9,836 nt of DNA from Thermoplasmatales archaeon UBA582 (GTDB taxonomy: Archaea > Thermoplasmatota > Thermoplasmata > Thermoplasmatales > Thermoplasmataceae), in the NCBI GenBank assembly GCA_002502705.1, contig DAQB01000160.1:5118-14953 (forward strand), given 5' to 3'. A program made the position numbers and the translations under genes. The notes beneath the pieces are model-generated. The model saw only the letters and a program-made list of their open reading frames with translations. It was not told the origin of the DNA and searched no databases. The first letter of the stretch is position 1. The number at the start of each line of letters is the position of its first letter. This document shows positions 4,798 to 9,836 of this stretch, piece after piece.

Positions 4798-7700
4798 ATC
4801 CTTGAATTTACCTCTTCTTATAAGAGCAACGAAAATAAGTGATGCAACAACAACCATTGCTATTATAATCAGCGTGAATTCCACCTCATAAGGTATTGGC
4901 GTTGGTTTGGTAAAGTTGATTACTAGACTCGCGGCAGACCCGTTTATTATTAGAGAACCTGTCAAGGGTGACGTGGTATACCCGGTTACATTTGTCACTG
5001 AATAGACATATGTTCCATTACTGAGGGAGAGCACAAGAGGATTGGAGGACAGATGATAGACTGTTCCATTGAATTCTATTGTCCAGTTCTGACCCGAAGG
5101 GAGACCAGATTCGCTCAAAGTTACAAGATAGGTGAGCCGGAAAAACTCAATCGGTACAATCACATTTGACCCTTTAACTGTAAAGTTGCCCTGCAGGGAT
5201 GCTGCAGAAAATATATCCGAAGACCTGTTAAAGGTGTAATGATAAGTGCCGTTTGTCAGATTCAGGAAATATGATGATCTCTGCAATGGACCGGAGGATG
5301 CTATTCCAGAAACATTCACAGACCACGTTACATTTCCGGTCAGACCGGTCTCCCTGAACTCAACCAGGTAAACCTTCTTGATGAAGATGATGTGGATGTT
5401 GAGATTGCTTCCGTCTATCGTGAATGTTCCATTGCCCTTTGGCGCATAAATAGGATTCGATGCGGAAACACTGTATGTGTATGGCCCGTCTGTAACGTTT
5501 GTCGTAAATGACGATCCTGCTGCAATTGGGCCGGATGGCAGAAGCCCGGAAACATTCACCCAGTAGTAGGTTCCGGCAGGAAGCCCGCTCTCATTAAAGG
5601 TAACAACATAATTGCCTTTGACATAGAAGGCAATCCCCTGCTGCAGGCTCTTTGAAGAATAATTAACGTACCAGGTGTCGTTTGATGTATTCTGGAATAT
5701 CAGATTTGCGCCAGTAACCTGAGTCTGGTCTGATGCATAATCTATAACAGATGATAGTGGCATTTCCCATTTTCCCGAACCGTATGGCTCAACCTGCGGA
5801 ATTATTGTCCCCGAAGTGCCGTTACCAAAGACCCCTGTTTTTGAAGAAATAGCCCCAGCGAGCACGATCTGAGGCACAAGAGAAAGAGGTGAATTTTGTC
5901 CCGGAAACTGGCCCAGCGAAAGGATGGACCCGTTGTAATAATAGGTGTAGCCCTTTTTTCCTATGATGAAGGAAGAACCAGGAACAGATATTTTAAGTGA
6001 ACTCGCACCGACAGATGTTATCAAGACGCTTGATAGTGAGGTATTGCCGGATAATATTACAGATGTAAGGTTAAACGTTTTCTTAAAAGGGATAATTACC
6101 TCGGTTGAATTGTAGACACTTAGCCGTTCGTTCCTGAAGGTCCCTGAGAATGGGATGTTAATTGATATTGAAAAGTTTGCAATGAGATCTGAGGAATTTA
6201 CACCGTATATTTGTAACATGGACTGAGCCCAGTATTCAGGAAAACCTGTTTCTCCTGCGAGGAAGAAGTTTTCCTCTATGGTGGCATTGTATTTTGAAAA
6301 GACTGTGCCGTTTGGACTGTAAGATGTCACGTTCAGCCCCGTGAGATTAATGGAAGCAGATATGCCAGAGAGGTCTCCTGAAATGCCGTTAAAGGACTGA
6401 TCCATCAGATAATTTGTGAGGTTATAGGCATTTACCGTACCCCATCCATTTAGAAGGCTGTATCCGTACCTGTCCTGATAGAGAACATTGCACCCCTTTA
6501 CTACTGGATGAAAAGCAAGCGAGGGCAGTGAGGAGTTGTATGACATTTGCTGAAGAATCCCTGTCTGACCGCTGTAAAATGAATTCGTATACTGCAAGGT
6601 ACCAATGCGGTAAATTTCTGGATTTACAAAACCCATCTTACCGTCGCCTACCCTTAGAAGGGAATGGTCAATTTCGGCCAGGATGCCGCCTAAAGATGGA
6701 GATGCAATACTTGTTCCTGCAACAGCTTCAAAAGGACGACCAATTGAGGCATTGGATGCGTAATATGTATCACCACAAATTGTTATAGTCATTATGGTGT
6801 CATTTGCAAGTGACGAAAGATCCGGAACGCCACGACCTGCGCCATTGATAAGAAGATTGGCGGACGAATTGACCTGCCATGAGGGTTCGGCGTATAAATG
6901 GGATATTCCCGATGTTGTACCCACGGCGTAACCTGTTGATAATGTTGCTGGAACGAACCAGTTCTTTTCGGAAACAATGCTTAAATTCGTATTCAGGTAC
7001 ATTGAAACGCCTCCGACCGCCAGCATACCGTAATTATCATATGCCACAGAGGCTGGAAAGCTCTCATTTGATCCTATATATTCTGGGCTTGAAGTAGAGT
7101 TGCAGTCGCCACCGTCACCGCTTGCGGCCATTACGGTTATTCCGCGAAGGTTGGCTTCTTTAAGCATAGTGTTCCACGTCGGATTGACACAGTCAGTTCC
7201 ACCCCATGAGTTTGAAATCACAGATAGATTGAGCAAATTACTGTATGCAGGTGATGTTTGTGACGGGTTAAGTAATGCAGCGAAGGCCAGATCCAGGCAG
7301 GAAATACTTGACGTGTTGCCATAGGCATTATATATCGTTGAGCCTGGTGCGGTGCTTCCAAGCATTTCGAGATCAAGGGTGTTTTCAACGTTTGCACCAG
7401 TTGTATCATATGATGACAAAAAGCTCGGTTCAGGAGCACCATTGATTGGATATCCGTATACCTTGCTGTGTGGTTCTCCAGGTGGAATGGTTTCATTGTA
7501 ATAATCATAAATATCGGACGGATCAAATGGGCCAACGTATGTGCCTGGCTTCAGAAGCCCCTCCCTTGTCTGCACGTTTCCTGAACCATTGTATACACCA
7601 GACCATAATATTGTGGCCTCCACCATGTTTGTTGGATATCCATACTGCTTGAAAAGTGATACCTCATTCATTGCCACCTGCAGGTCTGATCCAGAAATGT

Positions 7701-8454
7701 ACTGGGCTCCGGAATAATTCACTGGAATTGGATAACCTAATGTTGATTTTGATGAACTATTGAATCCTGTTACTTTCAGTGCCCTGGAAATTAATGGAGA
7801 ATGCCTTATTACCAGCTCAGAGTAATCTGAAAGGCCGGATATCGACTGTACATAAGGTTCAATACTTAAAGGAAGACTTGGCGTCCCGGCCGGGGCATAG
7901 AAATCACCGATTGGGGATGTGTAATTTTCAATTGTAATGCTAAAAATATTTTTGACTGTATTTGCGGATGCCTTAAAGCCAAGAATGGATCGATCGCTGA
8001 ATTCCTGAATGTCGACTGCCCCTGATGTCTTCACGTAGCTGACAAGATTGTTGTAAACATTCTGCGGTCCGCCGAACATTTGGTTAAACTCGTTGAGGGA
8101 GAGGAAATGATGATACATTGTTGAAGAGGGATCACTTATTTCAGACAACAAAGAATTCATAAACGTACAATTTGTTGGATAAAGGCTAACAACTACTGTC
8201 AGGAGAGACGCAGGACTGCCATTATCCTCAGTGAAATTTGACACCCCATACTGATTGTAAAAAGGAATGTATGAAGCTACCGGTACAATGGGTCCATAAG
8301 AATTGCTGTTAAGAGATGTATAATGATCATAAAGTGTGTGATTATTTCCGCTTCCATCGCTATTTACTGCAATAAATAGTGACGAGCCAAGAAGAATAAT
8401 GAGAACCATTATTGAATAAATTGTTCGGTTACCAATAACAAAGTTTTTTTTCAC
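4792..8454 (-). CDS. Surface-anchored sedolisin (S53, pro-kumamolisin type) protease with C-terminal repeats
   Basis: A 1220-residue exported acid protease, probably degrading proteins outside the cell at low pH. Residues 12-31 form a signal/anchor helix. About 83-205 resembles the pro-kumamolisin activation domain, with SDPSSTMYHHFLSLNEF (107-123) as the typical core. The catalytic domain spans about 250-685: E357 and D361 (ENTLD) supply Glu and Asp, SGDGGD (445-450) contains the oxyanion Asp447, and GTSIASP (580-586) holds the nucleophile Ser582. The Ca-binding segment near 648-672 lacks the usual Asp residues. Residues 690-940 are beta-rich and weakly thermopsin-like. Three 80-residue repeats start at 949, 1029 and 1109, followed by a membrane helix (about 1192-1212) and a basic RRGKFKDS tail, giving an outward-facing anchored protein. 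I count about 48 N-x-S/T sequons and six Cys. The GTG start has no Shine-Dalgarno sequence and lies 24 bases after the 94-aa gene, so an operon is likely. The length is several times that of simple sedolisins. Confidence 0.93.
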   Translation of the reverse strand: MKKNFVIGNRTIYSIMVLIILLGSSLFIAVNSDGSGNNHTLYDHYTSLNSNSYGPIVPVASYIPFYNQYGVSNFTEDNGSPASLLTVVVSLYPTNCTFMNSLLSEISDPSSTMYHHFLSLNEFNQMFGGPQNVYNNLVSYVKTSGAVDIQEFSDRSILGFKASANTVKNIFSITIENYTSPIGDFYAPAGTPSLPLSIEPYVQSISGLSDYSELVIRHSPLISRALKVTGFNSSSKSTLGYPIPVNYSGAQYISGSDLQVAMNEVSLFKQYGYPTNMVEATILWSGVYNGSGNVQTREGLLKPGTYVGPFDPSDIYDYYNETIPPGEPHSKVYGYPINGAPEPSFLSSYDTTGANVENTLDLEMLGSTAPGSTIYNAYGNTSSISCLDLAFAALLNPSQTSPAYSNLLNLSVISNSWGGTDCVNPTWNTMLKEANLRGITVMAASGDGGDCNSTSSPEYIGSNESFPASVAYDNYGMLAVGGVSMYLNTNLSIVSEKNWFVPATLSTGYAVGTTSGISHLYAEPSWQVNSSANLLINGAGRGVPDLSSLANDTIMTITICGDTYYASNASIGRPFEAVAGTSIASPSLGGILAEIDHSLLRVGDGKMGFVNPEIYRIGTLQYTNSFYSGQTGILQQMSYNSSLPSLAFHPVVKGCNVLYQDRYGYSLLNGWGTVNAYNLTNYLMDQSFNGISGDLSGISASINLTGLNVTSYSPNGTVFSKYNATIEENFFLAGETGFPEYWAQSMLQIYGVNSSDLIANFSISINIPFSGTFRNERLSVYNSTEVIIPFKKTFNLTSVILSGNTSLSSVLITSVGASSLKISVPGSSFIIGKKGYTYYYNGSILSLGQFPGQNSPLSLVPQIVLAGAISSKTGVFGNGTSGTIIPQVEPYGSGKWEMPLSSVIDYASDQTQVTGANLIFQNTSNDTWYVNYSSKSLQQGIAFYVKGNYVVTFNESGLPAGTYYWVNVSGLLPSGPIAAGSSFTTNVTDGPYTYSVSASNPIYAPKGNGTFTIDGSNLNIHIIFIKKVYLVEFRETGLTGNVTWSVNVSGIASSGPLQRSSYFLNLTNGTYHYTFNRSSDIFSAASLQGNFTVKGSNVIVPIEFFRLTYLVTLSESGLPSGQNWTIEFNGTVYHLSSNPLVLSLSNGTYVYSVTNVTGYTTSPLTGSLIINGSAASLVINFTKPTPIPYEVEFTLIIIAMVVVASLIFVALIRRGKFKDS
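4891..5610 (-). repeat. Three tandem 80-residue repeats in the protease C-terminus
   Basis: Protein residues 949-1028, 1029-1108 and 1109-1188 are three units in exact 80-residue register. Each starts with a strand and turn: YVVTFNESGLPAG, YLVEFRETGLTG and YLVTLSESGLPSG, followed by a Trp-containing strand (YWVNVSG, TWSVNVSG, NWTIEFNG), an N-G/D-G/T-Y strand (TDGPYTYSV, TNGTYHYTF, SNGTYVYSV) and a closing G-[NS]-[FL]-[TI]-[VI] strand. They are diverged at DNA level. This E-x-G-L-P-x-G-x-x-W type of beta-sandwich repeat is common on secreted proteins of Thermoplasmata, where it acts as a stalk or spacer between the catalytic part and the membrane anchor. Confidence 0.85.
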
Positions 8455-8463
8455 GCTTACAAC

Positions 8464-8474
8464 ATTTATTAAAG
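8464..8474 (-). promoter_or_regulatory. TATA-like stretch just before the protease gene
   Basis: Read on the minus strand, CTTTAATAAAT lies in the 24-base gap between the 94-aa gene and the protease GTG. Its centre is only about 15 bases from the GTG, too close for a normal leaderless promoter (about 25). Either it is not a promoter and the protease is read from the upstream gene, or transcription begins inside the annotated start, which is unlikely because the next in-frame Met (residue 16) is in the signal helix. Confidence 0.2.
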
Positions 8475-8478
8475 TGAA

Positions 8479-8763
8479 TTAGCGTTCAAATACTTTTTTA
8501 GCTTTATTTTCTGTAAGAATCTTCATAACTGTTGTAAGTACCAACTCCTTTTTTGCCTGATCCGGGTCTGATACATTTCCAAGGTCAATTCTCTGGTCAC
8601 CTATGTCAGCGTAAAGTGAACCCAAATCCAGATGAAAGTGCAGTAATCCCCGGTTTCTGAAATAGAAATGACAGGGCGATTTTTCACTGATTCCTTCGAT
8701 CATTCTTATCCTGGCTATAAGATCACTAACCGAATTTAAGTCGTTGCAGGATGCGTGCCGCAT
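8479..8763 (-). CDS. Hypothetical protein with HFH motif (94 aa)
   Basis: No family can be named with confidence. The protein has an N-terminal helix (NSVSDLIARIRMIEGI), then a beta pair CHFYFRNRGLLHFHLDLGSLYADIG (in two parts, about residues 31-55) and a C-terminal helix after DQAKK (LVLTTVMKIL), ending in a basic tail. The L-L-H-F-H-x-D core followed by x-L-Y-A-D recalls a small class of roughly 100-residue prokaryotic proteins in which an HFH strand pairs with an aspartate-ending strand; I offer this only as a resemblance. Two His and the nearby Asp could bind a metal, but that is inference. No signal peptide or membrane helix is present, so it should be cytoplasmic. It lies 24 bases upstream of the protease gene on the same strand and divergent from the permease. 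An AT-rich box at 8790-8799 fits its promoter. Confidence 0.75.
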   Translation of the reverse strand: MRHASCNDLNSVSDLIARIRMIEGISEKSPCHFYFRNRGLLHFHLDLGSLYADIGDQRIDLGNVSDPDQAKKELVLTTVMKILTENKAKKVFER

Positions 8764-8789
8764 ACAGATTCTAATATGTCAATTAAGGA

Positions 8790-8799
8790 GAATTATTTA
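8790..8799 (-). promoter_or_regulatory. TATA-like element for the 94-aa gene and protease
   Basis: On the minus strand, CTAAATAATT at 8790-8799 is centred about 31 bases before the ATG at 8763. This is close to the spacing of archaeal TATA boxes for leaderless or very short-leader messages, and it would serve the 94-aa gene and the downstream protease. The region is AT-rich, so other boxes are possible. Confidence 0.35.
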
Positions 8800-8888
8800 G
8801 TTATTTTCATAAATCTGGAAAAATGCCAGCCTTAAATGGAGAAGATCCAGTGATCACAAAGGTGTTTTGAGCATTGAAGAAATCTAAA

Positions 8889-8896
8889 AATTATAT
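8889..8896 (+). promoter_or_regulatory. TATA-like element upstream of the permease
   Basis: AATTATATT around 8888-8896, preceded by a purine-rich GAAGAAATCTAAAA stretch, is the best TATA candidate in the 8764-8967 intergenic region on the plus strand. Transcription from it would start near 8920 and give a leader of about 50 bases to the permease start, unlike the apparently leaderless genes elsewhere in the window. The rest of this gap holds a weak four-base inverted repeat (CTGG 8815-8818, CCAG 8826-8829) and nothing else I can assign. Confidence 0.3.
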
Positions 8897-8942
8897 TGCT
8901 TTCCTGTGCGGTCTAAACAGCTTCAATTGTTGACAAAATGTT

Positions 8943-8950
8943 AAGGTGAT
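8943..8950 (+). promoter_or_regulatory. Strong Shine-Dalgarno sequence in the permease leader
   Basis: AAGGTGAT at 8943-8950 is a near-perfect complement of the conserved 3' end of archaeal 16S rRNA (AUCACCU). It is the strongest Shine-Dalgarno match seen in the window, but it stands 17 bases before the best permease start (TTG at 8968), longer than the usual 5-10 bases, and almost abuts an ATG at 8952 in another frame. Confidence 0.45.
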
Positions 8951-8951
8951 A

Positions 8952-9005
8952 ATGCAATTATCAGACATTGGCATCTTCATTTTCAAGAACCCTGAAATTC
9001 TCTGA
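8952..9005 (+). other. Possible 17-codon upstream/overlapping ORF
   Basis: An ATG at 8952 directly after the Shine-Dalgarno sequence opens a 17-codon frame (MQLSDIGIFIFKNPEIL) that ends in TGA at 9003-9005, inside the permease coding region and in a different frame. It might be a leader peptide overlapping the permease start, but one base of spacing is too short for efficient initiation, so it could equally be chance. Confidence 0.15.
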
Positions 9006-9836
9006 CGCTGTTTTCATTAACCTGGGTGCCATAATTGGCGCGGGAATATTTGTAATAATCGGGATATCGGCTGCTGCTGCAGGACCAGCAGTGCTGATCT
9101 CCATCCCACTAGCTGCACTGGTTGCCATTTTTACAGGGATTAGCTTTTCGCAGGTGGCTCGCCATGTTGATAAGGAAGGTGGTGTATATGAGTACGGAAA
9201 AGAGGCATTGCACCCATATGCAGGCTTTATAGGCGGAACTTTGTGGACATATGGGAATATTATCGCCCTGGCTGCGGTTTCGATAAGTTTTGGAGGGTAT
9301 CTTGACTCGCTGTTTAATTCAAGGTTTCCAGTAATATTCATAGCCGTTGCAATAGTTGTTTCTTTTGGTGTGTTGAATGCACTGGGTATCAAGAACTCAG
9401 CTAAGACTTTAAAAATGATAGTTGTTGTCAATGTCACGATACTGGTGGTGTTCACCGTTATAGGTCTTCTATTTTTCCATCCCTCACACCTGAACAATTT
9501 CTTTGCAAAAGGTGGTTATGGCGTTATTTCGGGTGCAGCAATAATCTTTTTTGCTTTTTCAGGTTTTTCAAGGGTTACAACCGTATCCGAAGAGGTGGTC
9601 AACCCTGAAAAGACGATACCCAGGGCGATAATAGTGTCAATATTGATTTCTGCAGTGCTCTATTTTCTTATCAGTCTTGCTGCCGTCGGGCTGGCCACTC
9701 CTGGAACGCTTGCAACATCCACATCCCCTCTTGCTCTTGCCTCTTCGAAAACAGGTCTGTTCTTCCTGGTGGAAATAGTATCGGTAGGTGCACTCGTTGC
9801 AACTTCCGGCGTAATCCTGACAGGCATACTTGGAAC
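8968..9836 (+). CDS. APC-family amino acid permease, 5' part (cut by window end)
   Basis: About 289 codons are visible of a transporter that is normally 430-500 residues. It belongs to the APC superfamily of secondary carriers that import amino acids, usually with protons or cations, across the cytoplasmic membrane. The family signature in helix 1 is clear: NLGAIIGAGIFVIIG (18-32) followed by AAAAGPAVL. Eight hydrophobic segments can be seen, including WTYGNIIALAAV, PVIFIAVAIVV, IVVVNVTILVVF and, after the helix-6 FFAFSGFS, the conserved SEEVVNPEKTIPRAI loop (E208, E209, N212, P213). The substrate cannot be decided. The start is taken as TTG at 8968, because stops at 8947-8952 close the frame upstream and a short polar lead (ASSFSRTLKFSD) before helix 1 is typical. 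Divergent from the protease unit, it may import the amino acids or small peptides' products released outside, though only adjacency supports this. Confidence 0.9.
   Translation, partial: MASSFSRTLKFSDAVFINLGAIIGAGIFVIIGISAAAAGPAVLISIPLAALVAIFTGISFSQVARHVDKEGGVYEYGKEALHPYAGFIGGTLWTYGNIIALAAVSISFGGYLDSLFNSRFPVIFIAVAIVVSFGVLNALGIKNSAKTLKMIVVVNVTILVVFTVIGLLFFHPSHLNNFFAKGGYGVISGAAIIFFAFSGFSRVTTVSEEVVNPEKTIPRAIIVSILISAVLYFLISLAAVGLATPGTLATSTSPLALASSKTGLFFLVEIVSVGALVATSGVILTGILG

Noticed and set aside
6792..7652. Several 60-105-codon frames on both strands within the protease catalytic domain
   Set aside because: All are out-of-frame readings of the protease gene, whose single frame is unbroken over 1220 codons with all catalytic motifs.
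8815..8829. Inverted repeat CTGG-7 nt-CCAG upstream of the permease
   Set aside because: A four-base stem is expected by chance and it is not placed at a promoter element.
8961..9497. A 178-codon minus-strand open frame opposite the permease
   Set aside because: It lies wholly antisense to a clear APC permease with conserved motifs; the composition is what the reverse of a hydrophobic membrane gene gives.

Overview
The window looks like a chromosomal segment from an archaeon, most likely a heat- or acid-adapted member of the Thermoplasmatales or a close relative. This is an inference from several signs: TATA-like elements about 25 bases before start codons (apparently leaderless mRNAs), frequent GTG and TTG starts, a giant surface-anchored acid protease of the sedolisin (S53) family carrying tandem C-terminal repeats of the kind seen on Thermoplasmatales surface proteins, and a bacterial/archaeal-type PolX. 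No rRNA, tRNA, insertion sequence, integrase or CRISPR array was found.

Layout. 1-185 is the 3' end of a plus-strand gene with an NfeD-like C-terminal domain. 186-487 holds an oligo-T run and, on the minus strand, a possible 54-residue small protein downstream of a DsrE-family gene (488-829, minus). A short divergent promoter region (830-928) separates this from polX (929-2635, plus), a DNA polymerase X with an intact-looking PHP nuclease domain. It is followed by an unrecognised 120-residue protein (2707-3069). A strong TATA-type promoter then drives a two-gene unit: a short-chain dehydrogenase (3146-3784) overlapping by four bases a divergent QueA-like protein (3781-4797).

The centrepiece is 4792-8454 on the minus strand, a 1220-residue exported protease. 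Its order is: N-terminal membrane/signal segment, pro-kumamolisin activation domain, S53 catalytic domain with Glu/Asp/Ser and oxyanion Asp present, a beta-rich section with weak resemblance to thermopsin (a second acid-protease family), three 80-residue repeats, and a C-terminal membrane anchor. Just upstream, in the same direction, is a 94-residue unrecognised protein with an HFH motif. Divergent from this is a plus-strand APC-family amino acid permease (from about 8968, cut by the window end).

How the genes may work together: protease plus permease suggests peptide scavenging outside the cell followed by amino acid import, but this rests on adjacency only. The left half is mixed housekeeping: DNA repair, sulfur-relay-like protein, possible nucleoside/tRNA chemistry. 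The most interesting points are the possible sedolisin-thermopsin composite with a degraded calcium site, the QueA-like protein in a lineage expected to make archaeosine rather than queuosine, and the unusual start region of the permease.
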